From: Sympetrum striolatum
Taxonomy: Eukaryota > Arthropoda > Insecta > Odonata > Libellulidae
Direction of reading: 5' to 3'
NCBI GenBank assembly: GCA_947579665.1
Contig: OX388348.1
Span: forward strand, 15,066,001-15,130,000
DNA: 64,000 bases
Position numbers and translations under genes: made by a program. A model generated the notes under the pieces. The model worked only from the letters and a program-made list of their open reading frames with translations. It ran no database searches and had not been told where the DNA came from. Shown piece by piece: positions 1 to 12,260 of this stretch (position 1 is its first letter; each line of letters starts with the position of its first letter).

Positions 1-1640
1 ATTAAAATATTTATAAGCGAATCATTTCCTGCTACTTCGAGGTTGTTCAAGCAGCTTAGCACAAGCTGTAGATAGTATCATAAATTCAAAAAATGAAATC
101 AATTCCATTTAAAATTTTAAAGTAAGATTTAGGTATGTTGTATCGTACAGGAATCGATGAAAAATTACATTCAAAATTTTCTCCTATGATATTACCACGA
201 GATTCAATAGGATTTTAATAATATAATTTTGATCAATTTTGACTGGCTCAAGCTGGCAAATGACGCACTGGAAAATCCAGAAGTTACCGCAGTAAATACT
301 GTGGTGCCTTTCGATCAGGAAATGGAACGTGAGTCCTCTACACACCCCTTCAACACCAAAACTACCTGTAGACATGCGAAAACGAAAATTTCGTAAAGTT
401 TTGAAATTATTCTGCCTTCAAAAAATTTAATGATTCAATTGATCTCTGTTTTGAACCCATTTGTGTGATTATTTGGATCAACTTAATTCTATTATGAGAT
501 TAACAGCTATTCTAGTTGGTTTCATAGATTGAGGGCACTGTCAAACGCAATTTTTCGTAGGGAAAAATTAATTCAAGAAATAATTTATTCCACTGAAAAT
601 GGATGTACAACCAAACTGTCAAAAACTTGTTCAATTGTTCAATATTTTGTGGAATCATACATTTTTAAATTTTACTGAACCTTACTTTACGGTCAATACA
701 TTTTTTGTATTATGGTATTCCACCAAATATCATTGAGTCGCTAAATTTTTTACGAGAATTTAAAATTTAGTATATCTTTATAATATTTCCCTTTTGATGA
801 TAGAAGAATTGATTTAATTAAACGAAATTTGATGCTTCATTAGATAATTTTAATTCTTCGTCTCCACGAACAACTCTTACTCAAATATTAGCGATCCTTC
901 AAAGCCATAAAATTATTTGCAAGTTATTTTCAGATGAAGTTTCAGCTTGTGGGCGATCCGAATCATAAATTATTTTTAAGGGTTTCAGACATCGAAATGT
1001 AATGAATGAAAACATTATCTATTGACTATTAAACAAAGTTTTCACTGATGATAAAGTAATGATGATGATACTCTAAATGCTGCATCGTATTTATTAAAAT
1101 TTATATTGTGGATTCAGCAAATTGAGTTTTATTTTTATCTTTGATTAAGAAGGAATTCCATTAAGTCACTCCTCAATCCGCCATATTTCATCTGAAGATG
1201 TTTCGCAGTAACAAATCCTAGGTCGTTTTTTAAAATTATTTTGTGGACTCTTCAAAGCGATATTTTTTAGTCTGTGACTAATACAGCGTATTTATTCGTG
1301 CATGACCTAACCATAATGAGTCATAAAATACCCTAAGTAAGGGGAAGCATTTGAAACTTGAATTGAAGAAGTAGGGATACAAATTGTTTGAAAAACCTGA
1401 TTCAGCATTGAAGCATACATATACTACTCCTGGAAACAACCTATACTTCAGATCCTATGAAAGGGAATATTGAGAGTAATGCCCACTACTTATTTAACCA
1501 CAGAAAGGGAACAGGGTTAAGTGATTGTGGAACGAAACGGAATATGACTTCCTCTCATAACTCTCTTTATCACAACCGTATTTAAAGCAGCTTCACGCCT
1601 CTGAAATCAAGACCTATGAATTCTACAACTCGTGCGAGAC
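1..1640. other. AT-rich sequence, no gene recognised
   Basis: I see no coding region, RNA gene or element boundary here. All open frames are short and interrupted, and the sequence is AT-rich with homopolymer runs typical of intergenic or intronic animal DNA. Confidence 0.6.
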
Positions 1641-1649
1641 TTAATCTCT

Positions 1650-2200
1650 TTCATATCGAAAACAGAATCGCGACACTTGGTGACGCCGCCGAGTGGCTAC
1701 GCGCCAGCAAACGTCGCCACTCAGTGGCTCGACCCGTATGAAAGGATCTTTAAGGGAAGCACAGCGTCGGAAAGGAGCGGGGATAGAGGTTAGAGGTTGG
1801 GGGGGAGCTTTTTGAAGTGTCTGAGGGTGGATTTCCAATTATGCCTTCGCTAACGCCACCGTATCTGCATTCCGCGCCCCTCGACTTGGGTAACTGAGGG
1901 AGGAAGTTGGCACCTAGCCCTCTTTGGTGCCGGAAAGGAAGTGTCGGAGACGCCCGCCGCTGCGTTCGATGACTAAGTGCGTGCGTGCGTGTGTGTGCGT
2001 GTCTAAAGGACTGAATGGGGCTGTTTTTGCCCACGCGGTTTTGCCGTTCCTATCGCTTGCTCCTGGGGCGATTATTACGCGTCGCTAAGGGGGAACGCTT
2101 TTTTCCGCTTCTAATGCGATGCTAATTTTCCTGCTAAATTAATGGAGCGGATGAGGGAATTCGGTAGGCGGGTGAGCGCGCATTCCTCTTGTGTGTTTGT
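1650..2200. other. GC/CpG-rich patch with a GT/GC microsatellite
   Basis: Composition shifts abruptly to GC- and CpG-rich for about 550 bases inside AT-rich flanks. It contains a purine-rich run around 1750-1800 and an alternating GTGC/GTGT microsatellite at about 1975-2003. The longer open frames on both strands here look like a by-product of high GC, because none shows a recognisable motif. It resembles the other CpG-rich patches in the window. Confidence 0.5.
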
Positions 2201-2643
2201 ATTGTCCCTTTCCTTTGCATATTGTATCGCAATATCAACACAAGTTATGAGTTTCACTGGAGACATAAAGGCTAGATAATGAAGGAGATTGATGGAGTAT
2301 ATCTACTTATGGAAAATAATTGCTTCGTACACTATCTTAGAATTTATTGATGCGATATGCGTTTCGAAAGCGGACTGGCATCTTATATTTACTGGTATCT
2401 TTACAGTCGTTGCGTAATAGTTCGCATTAATCCTGACGATGCTAGCCCGCTATTGAAACAAGTCGTATCAATAAATTCTGTGGGAGTGTATTTAGTAATT
2501 CTTTTTCATTATTGCAGACTTCCACGAAGTAACACCTTCGCATACTAAGAGAATATCTACAACTATACTTTGCAAGGAAAGTACGTAACATGGAATTGGA
2601 AAAATAGAAGATGAATCTTCCACGAATTAAAGGATTAAAATAT

Positions 2644-2770
2644 CTCCAGTAGCCGTCTTTGTCAGCTCTCTGCACCCCGCTGCCACCAGTTATCGGAAAT
2701 TAATCCGAGATTTTCTGCTGTTTCCGTAAACCGGTGACAACATGATGGGGAGCGCTGACAAAGACTGGAG
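2644..2770. mobile_element. MITE-like inverted-repeat element, family A copy 1
   Basis: Imperfect terminal inverted repeats bound this 127-bp element. The left end reads CTCCAGT, a 3-base insertion, then CGTCTTTGTCAGC; the right end, reversed, reads CTCCAGTCTTTGTCAGCGC. The interior contains GCTGCCACCA. A second copy at 31.94-32.08 kb shares the GTCTTTGTCAGCGC-type ends and the TGCCACCA block, so this is a repeat family, not a chance palindrome. It has no coding capacity. I infer a non-autonomous DNA transposon; the superfamily is not clear because target-site duplications are not clean. Confidence 0.6.
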
Positions 2771-5700
2771 ATCTTTTAAACCTTATAGATGTATTTTGAT
2801 ACCTTATTAAATTTATCTTCACGGCGCAGAAGGCGAAGGAAGAGAAATTAAATCCTCTAGCGCACGTGGAAGAGAGAAAAATTAAAGTAGAATAGATTAC
2901 GATTTATTTTTAAAATTAGAAACGCTCATTATATCCCAATAGCATTGTAAAAAATCAATCTCCTTCATATCTGTGTTGCTACGTCTGTGTACTGCTAATA
3001 TCCTACTTTTGTTACTTTCTTAAATACTGAATCAGTCAATTTTAATTTAAATATTTCTATCGACGTCCAATCCAATTCTAAGTTCCACTCCAACACTAAC
3101 AATGTCATAGCGGTTGATAAGAATGTAGTAAGAAAAGCATCACTCTGCACGTGGTAACATGGATTTGAGATAGAGTGATTTCTTCTGAAGAAAAGAAGAG
3201 ACTGATGATAAACTTAATGTGGTATATGAAACCGGCACCCTTATCTGTGAGTTGTTTACGCAAGGAAAGGACCAAAAAAAGAGGTTGAAAGAAAAATTGT
3301 AATAGATAAGGAAACTTTTAAGAAGAAAGCCTTTACAGAATACTTTACAGATCCAGAGTATGTTGTGTAAGTAGAGAAGAAGCAAGATATTGCTTGATAT
3401 AGTGGTTGAGAAAAGGGTTTCGATGGAGGAAAGAAATCGAAGGCAGGGCAAATATTTTATCCAAAAAGGTAACGATGAATGGATTTAAAACAGCATTTCA
3501 GATATCAAGTAAATACCATTTAAAAAATGAAGAATGTCACCTTCAATCCACTCACTCTTTAAAAATTAGCACTCTTGGCACTAACTTCAATCACAACTCA
3601 GTGACTTGAATGGGAATATTTACTAGTCTCATATCATATAGGACAAGGTGGCCGGTAGTCCCCTCCTTCAGAGCGATCATTAGTGGGCGTAAGTTACGGA
3701 TCACTGGTAATCGACCCACGTTCAACCCCTAGATCATTACAGACCCCCTTCTGAGCGACCCTTAGGGCTCATATAGACCACTGAAGACCCCGGTATTGAA
3801 AGAGAAGAAATTTTTTTGAGTCAAGTGGAGTCTCCAATTAGTTATAGCTGTGAATTGTCAAGTAAGGTAATAGAAAGTGTGTAATTGTCAGCCTAAGAGA
3901 GAGAGAGAGCTTCTGGAGAACTATTGGTTTAGATTAAGGAACAAAAAGATAAACGAATATAAATAACATAATTTATGATAGAGTAAATAACATGAAAAAA
4001 TTATTCCACTGATTTTTGTAGATAATGGCAAATTATGCACTCGATGAAAAACTGTAAAGTGTACGCATTGAAAAACTAATAGTCGTAGACAAACATGGAA
4101 AAAGAGATTAATTAAGATGATTTTTGTAATTATCAGAATTACATTGGAATTGACGAATAGATTGGGAATTTTAAGACTACGTAAATATCCATTTATAATG
4201 ATAAACTACGCTATGTACTAGTATTCTAAGGATTTGATTCATGATGTTGTAAAGATTTAAACTCATATTTTACAGAGAAATTTCAATTGCTGTGGTAGCA
4301 GATTTAGCGCCGTATATCCCGGAAATATGGACCTCAGATTGGAATATTTCGAATGAATAGAATGGGAGAAACTTCAAAACTTTTCAACGGTAATTTGGAT
4401 CAAGACCATATGACTGAGATAGTTTAAGCTACGGTCATGTAATTAATCATTGAGAGTAAAGTGATAGTTTCGTATAAAACAGTGGACGCATAATTGAATT
4501 CTTTCAATAACAAAGAAAAATCCGTTGTAAAGAATAGTGTGAAAGTCACAAAATATTCACTAAAACATCTGATCAAATTAAATAAATATTAGTTTGCCTA
4601 ATTTAAATAATTTTCTCGAGATTCTTTGATAAATCTGAGTACATTGCTATGAAGAGTTCATATAGATTGTTCATAGATAATCACTTATGTTCAGGGCATA
4701 AAGAGGGAGATATCATACCACACGCATAATTCATTTTCAGTATACCAATGTTCGAAATATATCCTTCAGGTTTTCCTCAATGATGTGCACAGAAAATAAC
4801 CTGAAACAATCTAGTAATATTTATATCAATCTATAGGAATAAAATCATCAGAGTATTAGTGGATAGAATGGAAATATCGCAATTTCAACCCCTCTTCGTC
4901 GCATATGATCAGTGGAGGCCCACATTGCATTCACTTTCGTGAAAATTGGAAAGATTTCTAAATTTAGCGAGTTATATAATTCTACGAATGTCTGCGGGAG
5001 CCATTCGCCGCCAGGATCGGTCTTCGTCAGGGCAATCCGTGGCGTCGAATTTTCGGAGGTAATAAATGACCGGCGGCCATAAAAGATATTACGATCTTTC
5101 CGGGCTTAAAAAAAAAGAAACGTCGCCTGGGAACACTATGGGTAAAAACTGGCAACCCTAACCACGAGGGCTCTTTGCGGGGCCAAAGGTTAGCGGAATA
5201 ATAAAGATGCCATATTAAGAAAATCGAAAATACCTTTTATTGCCCACTATCTCCATCTGAGTTTATTCTTTCGTTAGAATACCTCCGAAAGGAAAGTTGA
5301 ACCATCACTTATAAGGGGAATATAATTTTTTACGGTATATCTATCTTTATGTTTTCCTATAGTTTAATAAAGTGTGGTTAGAGAATGACTTTTAGGGTAA
5401 GCATTGCAACGACATTGCCAACATTGATGGAATTAAAAAGTATTGCACATCTGGATAGGCTATGTTGCAATAATGGCTTATCGTTTATATTTATTCTTTG
5501 ATGTAGAATTTTTAAAGAATTTAAAATCCTTAAATTATCCTCAATGTTAAAAATATAGAGCGTAAAAAATAAGTTTCAGAAATCTTAATTTCTACAAAAT
5601 TGAAAAGAAATCTGCACCAAAATCGAAAAATATATGCCCGTAGTGCCCAACCTTAAATTGAGATGATAATAATAATGTTCATCAATAAATCGATCCAATA
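2771..5700. other. Non-genic sequence with minor repeats
   Basis: No gene recognised. Minor items: two related 26-28-bp blocks at about 3660-3687 and 3743-3768 (both CCCC..TTC.GAGCGA..), a GA microsatellite at 3895-3911, and a small CpG-rich patch at about 4985-5210. The rest is AT-rich. Confidence 0.5.
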
Positions 5701-5703
5701 GTA

Positions 5704-5780
5704 CAGTCCTGGCTTAAATTAACGCAGCACCGGCCGTAAGGATCGCTAGGGAGGTGCTGCGTTAATTTTGGCCAGGAGTG
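5704..5780. mobile_element. 77-bp Tc1/mariner-type MITE
   Basis: This tiny element is almost entirely two 28-bp inverted arms (5704-5731 and 5753-5780; 25 of 28 positions match) around a 21-bp centre. The ends read CAGTCCTGGC and, reversed, CACTCCTGGC. It is flanked on each side by TA (5702-5703 and 5781-5782), the target duplication known for Tc1/mariner transposons. CACTCCTGGCCAAAATTAA-like termini are also familiar from Tc1-type elements. It encodes nothing and would depend on a transposase in trans. The high arm identity suggests it is fairly young compared with its surroundings. Confidence 0.8.
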
Positions 5781-5782
5781 TA

Positions 5783-8300
5783 CATACTTTAATCATGAGT
5801 AATGTGCATTTTGTTTTAAAGTTCCTCCTAATAATAAGTTGATGCATTATTGAATAGCTATTTAATGATCAGAATTAAAGTACAAACTCATCGCAATTAT
5901 TTGGCATCATTCGAGTGATCATTAGCGTTTCTTTTATCAAATAATAGTTCGAAGATGCTGATTATGTACAAGTATTTAATAGAGGGATTATGATTATCTA
6001 AAGGTATTTTAAGTTTATTTTTAATATACTGAAGGAATAATATTTAAGAACGACTTTAAATGTAAAGTTTATTAATCAAAATTGGATTAAGGATCCAAAT
6101 AACGATGAAAATCTTGACATTCATGAAACCAAAGATAAGATTCAAACGATTGTTGTATACATATTTTGGGGTGAGTAATATGGTTAAAATTCGGTTAATT
6201 TAAAAATCTTTAATTGTGTAATGATCCAGTGAAATAATTGAAAACATACGGTTATTGATTAGTTACCTTCTTGTTACTTTCAACTTTCGAAAAGTTGTGC
6301 CCTACATATATCTCGTTCTCCAGAGAAAAAGCACTAGATATAACTTTAAATCCACTTTAAAGGAACCTTTTTCTTGATCCATCGCTTTACATGCATTAAA
6401 TCAAGCGAAAGGATACGTTATTGCAGCATGTACAAATGTGAAAGGACACGATCTTTATTCGACCTCCGGACATTGAGCAAGACCGACTAAAAAACCGAGG
6501 GACTGTGGACCGGCATAGATACACGAGTGGCAAAAACTCTCCAACAATACTCATGCATGTAATGTATCTCTTGCGATCCGATGTCGCGTTTCTTGCGCCA
6601 TACATCCTTTAGTCTGAGAATAGAAGATAACGACCGGGCACGGTCATTTTCGTGCGATGCTATGGCAACCAGCCTACTCAGCACCCCTTTGATAAAATGA
6701 GAAAATTAGTCACTGTTCCTCGAACTCGGATAGTACTACTAAACAGCCGTTTAACTCTCTGATAAATTACTACTTATCTATCAAGTGAGGTGCATGTATC
6801 CAAATATCCCCTGCATTAACGTCTTCTAATTCCTCGTGTACTGACTATGGCATTATAGTATACGACTTTTGTATAGAACTTACATTAATTGATGAGAGGG
6901 AGTAGTAGTTGTTGATGTGAAGGATAAGTGATTTTGTTAAGCAAGATTATAGTTTTGGATGTGTATTTTGTACGAGCGACGTTGCCACAGAACATTTGTG
7001 CAATCATTGAGTCATGGTTTTTAATAATAATTATTATAATAATTACAATATTTTGTATCTTTAGAGGATTTAGTGAATTAAGCGGATCTTTTTTCCTAAC
7101 CTTAGCTATCTTTTACATCCACTCCTAATATTTTCCTCTCTATCTCCATTCACCTACACACAACTTGTTTATACTAGTAACTGTACATATCAATAGTATT
7201 TGTAATATTACTGATGAAAGTTTAAAAGGAATACGTGACTTTTCAGTCATATTTTGGTCAAATAAATGTTATAAGGACCTTATTCTTGAATACAGTGCTA
7301 TTACTACTACTACTATACTATAAATACTATTCTGAAGCTAAGGCCTAAAGGCTTGCGGGAGTAGGAATTAAGGCGGTTTCATACTAGGTGATTTAAAGTA
7401 ATAATAAAATTGAAGCACAAAATTAACATAAGCATAACCTGCTAGCTGTCTTTCGGCGGTGCGGGGATTTCATAAACTATAATACTATTTCTCTAATTTG
7501 TTACTATCGCGAAGTGAATTCATAAAATCGTTATATTAAAAACTACTTCTCCCAGCGTAAGTTTCTCCAATTTTTCCTGTAGCAGCAAAGCAGCCCATTC
7601 CTAAAAGTGAGGGCGTGAAAACGTCTTCTAAGAACAGAATAATTCCTAATTTACTGAATATATTAATCCTTTATTGAAATTTCATTTCTTCTGAATATTC
7701 CCATTATACGCCCTGAAGCATATGGGCACCACTCTTTGATTTGTCTTAGCAAATCTCGACAAAGCGCATTTCCTTCCACTGTTCCTTTTCTAATTCTCGC
7801 ATGCAACACTTGTCGGCAGGGTTCCATACTTTGCACGCATACTAAAGGCGTGAACCATTAGCGTGAAGTAACATCGCTCACGGACTTTATCTTTGTTCTT
7901 GCCGACTCCTATCCTTCTTTTATTTCTAACGGCTTTATTTTTTCTTGAGTGCAGCCTTAAATTTTTCTTAACTCCAGAACGCAATATCCCCTATTTCTGC
8001 TTTCTCTCTTCCCTAATTCCTAAAAGCTCTTTCTTTAATTGTTTAATGACATGGGATTATATGTAAGAAGATACCAGTAGGTCACAGCTTCACTCTGAAA
8101 TAAAGTCGTATTATCATTATTGTTATTAGCATTCTCTTGATAAAGCCAAGTTTTTTAAGTGCCCCTTCACAAACCTTACGATAGTAGGTTCTTTAGCAAC
8201 GAAAATCTTAAAAGCTAAATTTCATATTATTTAACATAAAACATACAAATTTTCCCTTACAAATGCTAGAATTGTAGTATAATTTTGAAAAGGGAGAATA
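5783..8300. other. AT-rich sequence, no gene recognised
   Basis: No coding region or element with defined ends. A short ACT-trinucleotide run at about 7297-7320 preceded by AGTGCTATT faintly resembles the SINE tails at 10.1 and 58.6 kb, but no tRNA-like head precedes it. Confidence 0.5.
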
Positions 8301-8309
8301 AAAATACTA

Positions 8310-8430
8310 TGAAAACGAATTCTTTGAGAGCAAATTATTCGAATTAAGAAATCAATCGAAAGCAAATTCTTCGAAAACGAATCCTTCGAACAATCTATTT
8401 TTGAATGTCCAATTCTTCGAAACTATTTCA
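8310..8430 (+). repeat. Degenerate minisatellite, AAATTCTTCGAAA units (left arm)
   Basis: About six degenerate units of a 16-20-bp motif (GCAAATTCTTCGAAA and variants) lie in this stretch. The reverse complement of the same motif recurs at about 9070-9165, so the two arrays form inverted arms about 0.65 kb apart that bracket the LINE tail. Confidence 0.55.
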
Positions 8431-8569
8431 CTCTAAAGAATCTGATGTTATTTAAATTTAACAAAACATATTCCTCCATACTAAGTGGAATATTTCTGTT
8501 ATTAATTAAATTTAAGACAAAAAATTGACGATTCCACAAGGTAAAAAATGCTTTCGAAATCGGTTTCCA

Positions 8570-8957
8570 GGTTAAACCTATACATCCTTTTTAATAACTG
8601 CATCTAATTTCTGGAACAACCTGCACGTACGGATTATAAATTCCACTTCGACACAATCCTTTAAAGAAAAGTTCTTTGATGATCTTCTGGTTACCACGGA
8701 ATAATTCTAAAATCATAACACTCGATTAATTTTTGTATTATATTTATGTGAGCAGACTGAGAATATTTTGTATTACGTCTATTTTTTATCTATTGTTTGT
8801 GAGCAGACAATTTTTTGTATAATTATCTTATTTCTATTCTTGATCTATTTTTTCTTTTGTATAATCTTAATGTGATCAGATAATCATTTGTATTATTTTT
8901 TCAGCTCATATGTTACTTAAAAATCGCAAAGCATAATAAAGTTTATTATTATTATCA
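8570..8957 (+). mobile_element. LINE (non-LTR retrotransposon) 3' end: RT C-terminus plus 3' UTR
   Basis: An open stretch at 8600-8704 translates to ..SNFWNNLHVRIINSTST.. followed by QSFKEKFFDDLL and a stop at 8702-8704. This is the pattern that closes many Jockey/CR1-like reverse transcriptase ORFs (W-N-x-L-P, then I..S.S..SFK.KL). Upstream the frame is shifted (RLNLYILFNN-like text lies in another frame), so this is a decayed, 5'-truncated copy. The 3' UTR has three degenerate repeats of GTGAGCAGA plus TTTTGTATTAT (about 8733-8910) and ends in AATAAAGTTTATTATTATTAT at about 8936-8955, an A-rich microsatellite-type terminus. The clade is inferred, not proven. Confidence 0.7.
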
Positions 8958-9069
8958 AGCAAAAGCCTGATGTGGCATCGTGGTATTTTTGAATCTAGTA
9001 TCCTATTTTTATTAAAACATTCTACAGATGAAACTGATTAAATAAATTGTCGGAAATGGTTGGGGTTGT

Positions 9070-9165
9070 TTCTCTACGAGATATACTTTCGATGAATTTG
9101 TCATTCGAAGAATTGATCTTTCGAAGAGTATGTATTCGATGAATTTGCTTTCGAAGAATTTTCCT
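9070..9165 (-). repeat. Degenerate minisatellite, right inverted arm
   Basis: Units reading TTCGATGAATTTG or TTCGAAGAATT recur four to five times. They are the reverse complement of the units at 8310-8430. Together the two blocks could fold back on each other around the LINE fragment. Confidence 0.5.
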
Positions 9166-9296
9166 GTTACCTCTTGGAATGTCTTCCCTATCTATTCTAC
9201 ACTGAGCTCCTTGCCATATCCTAGGTAAATCGCCCTGAGAAGTCATTAAAGTAAAGGGAAATCTCCCCTTATGGATCCTCCATACTCGAATCTCCT

Positions 9297-9573
9297 TTAA
9301 TTAGACAGTTCCATACTCATCTTTGAAGGGCTTTTCCCTTTGTTAGCTCCGACAGGGAAGCGAGAGTCAACCGTCTTCACTATGTGTCCACAGAAAGGAG
9401 CAGGGATTCCAGACAATGACCCTCTTGTCGTGGAAATGATTGACATAATCGGTGGGATCAATGAGACTCCGATGCTCTCTAAGATTACCTTTCGTCCGAC
9501 TCGTGAGATCACGGAGTTGTTTAGCGTTGCCGGGATACCGTCGCCATTATTAAGCTCCGGGGTAAACATGTAA
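9297..9573. other. Unassigned open region, open on both strands
   Basis: An open frame of 77 codons (plus, 9340-9573) overlaps one of 90 codons (minus, 9569-9297). Composition is more balanced than the flanks for about 400 bases. The minus frame contains the related pentapeptides GIPAT and GIPAP; I recognise no domain in either. It could be a fragment of an unrecognised mobile element or a chance open region. I do not claim it is a gene. Confidence 0.2.
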
Positions 9574-9969
9574 GGAGCGTCTTCTTAGGAAATACCTCGA
9601 TAGACTTTTTACGGCTGTTTGAGAAGACCCTATAAAACGTTTGGATCCTGGAATTGTTCTGCCTCAACGAGAAAGAGCTTTTGTCCTCATTCAGGAAAGT
9701 TCCTTTGAGTAGACAATCAGATTCCGTGCGATCTATACAAACAAGGATTAGTTCGTTTCTACCAATAAATATTATATATTATATAATAAAAAACTAAATT
9801 CTGATCCGTAAATATCAAACTTCGTTGAAAAATTCACTTCTAAATCTAAATGTGTTCAACTCAAGCAATAAAAAACTTTGTAATTTGCACTCGAATATAA
9901 TTGGTGCAGCTAGTTTCTTCTACACGTAGACATCAAAGGCCTGCTAATTACACATAAACTTAAGATCAG

Positions 9970-10105
9970 GCTCCTGGAAAGTCATGTGGACAGCGCGTTT
10001 GCCTTTGGTGAAAGCGGTTCCGGGTTCGAATCCCGGTGGGAGCTAATGTGCAAAATGACCTAAGCTGTCGAAGCACTTTTAACAATACTACTACTACATA
10101 AGATC
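9970..10105 (+). mobile_element. tRNA-derived SINE, copy 1 (head plus tail)
   Basis: Positions 9970-10043 form a 74-nt tRNA-like head. The acceptor-like stem GCTCCTG pairs with TGGGAGC through two wobbles, and a perfect T-arm CCGGG/CCCGG encloses TTCGAAT. The A box is TAGTCATGTGG-like and the B box is GGTTCGAATCC. The anticodon arm does not fold well, so it is unlikely to be a working tRNA gene. The downstream tail TCGAAGCACTTTTAACAATA followed by CTACTACTA is shared with the copy at 58.45 kb, which shows this is a dispersed SINE family. Further copies: 31.1 kb (decayed) and 44.78 kb (5' part only). Confidence 0.75.
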
Positions 10106-12260
10106 ATAACACAGTATCAAGATATCCACATATCTACAAGACTAAGTTCATATATTGCTTTGTAGAAAGTATAGCAACATTCCACAAAGTCGATCTTGAA
10201 CATATCAGACTTATTCTAAACCTTATGCCTGTGACAAGGAGTGCATGCACGTATTCTCCTACGCTACTACTGTCGCATGTTATTAGTATAAAACTGAATC
10301 TTTTAATGTATTAGTTCCAGTATTTACCTCCTCTCTCTTACAGTCTCTGTAGTGTCTGACCGACCTGTATTGAAGTCGGGCGCATAGTATTAAATCTTAT
10401 AAGGATGTATCATAACTGACTTTCCCTCGAATTTAGCCTGATTTAATTCTATTTCGCACATCAAATTGAAATAAGGAGACCAAAGTAAGATACTTAAAGG
10501 AATCGCATAACTTTTAAAATAAAAATGGAAAATTGTTGTTACGCATCGATACCGGACATTAATTCACAATACATTATCTAAATACGTATATATATGTACA
10601 CATAATTCTCTTAGTATATAATTTCTTATATCGCATTATTTGGAGGTAAATGAGTGTTTACACATAGATTGACCTTTCTAATAAAACTTTTTGAATAATC
10701 AATATTAATCCCTCTTCTGATGCTTGTATTAAAGCCAGGTTAAAAAATTGCTGTTATTAGACTACAGAATGTAAGTAAAGCAGAGTATTTTGAATATTTG
10801 GATAATATTTGAAAGCAATGAAAAATATTCCGTCGCAGTAGCCATTGAACAGTAATTCATATGTGAGTTAAAGCAAATGTAACATATTAAAACTGAAGTC
10901 AAAAAACCTATTAAACAAAATATTTTTTAATTGTTTCGACAAACATTGAAGGCCTTTAAGCTAATTTGACAATTTTTAAGATTGAATTGAAGAATTTGGA
11001 ATTTCCAAAAAATAATATTTAATCAGTAAAATATTCCATAAATTATTTAGCTTTCAATCAACATAGATTATCATGGTAGCTTCTTAATTCAACAGGACAT
11101 TTAAAATATCGATTCCTTTAATATTTTACGCGAATTTAACCTCATGCAATCATAAAAAAGGAACCAATTCCTTATTTACATATTCCATAAGTGCTTTCTT
11201 CTGTACCTAGAAAGCGGAATGGGTGGAAATCAACGATCCCAAAATTGCTTCCATTCATTTTCATCAACGTTGAATGCTCTTTACTTTCTCTGTAGACGCA
11301 GTACAAAATCCCATTAAGATCCTAATAGGTTCCTGGCATGTTTGTCCTCATATTTCCGGTAGTATAATCTTAATAAATATACAACGCAGCCTTTTAGGTT
11401 GTTGCCGTTTCAAAAGATCCTATTATAAACACTTATCACCAACGATAAACAGAGTAACTCCGTAGGAAAGATAAAATGAATTCTAGAAATAGATATTTAA
11501 ATTGTTATAAATATTTAAAGGAAACTGAAATGGAGTTTATTTACAATCAGCTGTGGTATTTTAAGAGTCTTCGATTTGAAGTGTAACTTATTTATGTAAG
11601 ATAGTCTTTTTTTACAATACTGTCTAAGTAATTGTCATTTAAGATACGTTATCCATGCTTTTACTGCAGACAAATCGTGAATAGGGAATAATACCATACA
11701 ATTTAAGTCAATGATATTTGACCTTCTTCATTAAAAACTGTGCATAATTATATCAAATAACTTAATCTCTTCATTTAAACTAAAACAAACTCAAAAACTT
11801 TTAGTTATATAATTTTCTATATTTCTTATGTAATTTCTATAATTTCTTATAAATATTTCTCATACACCACTCTTTCATAAAATTACTATTCTATAACTAT
11901 TACTAACTAATTAATAATTTATAGTTAATGACGATTGGTTTGATGTAGGATGAAACTTTTAGTATCAATCTCATCCAAAGAAAGAAGATTAATTATTATT
12001 ATTATTATTTTCATTCTTCTCCACATTTACCTACGTATATTTATGGCAATGGAAAGTTTTAATAATAAATTATAAAATTTTAATAAAATGGTGATAATAT
12101 CAACAAACACTATTAAGAGACATCCTAAGGAATTCCAACAAACTCATAACTCATAATTATAACACAGAAAAGGAAGGATATCAGAAGCTAATAATTCCGA
12201 TAGAGATGAAGAAAAGGAGGAAAGTACAGGGAATATGATTTTCGAAAGTAGTTGGCGAGA
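10106..12260. other. AT-rich sequence, no gene recognised
   Basis: No coding region. An ATT trinucleotide run at about 11992-12010 is the only clear simple repeat. Confidence 0.55.

Noticed and set aside
7297..7320. SINE tail remnant (ACT repeat after AGTGCT)
   Set aside because: Too short and no tRNA-like head upstream.
9970..10043. Functional tRNA gene
   Set aside because: Acceptor and T-arm fold, but the anticodon arm does not, and the copy has a SINE tail and dispersed relatives.
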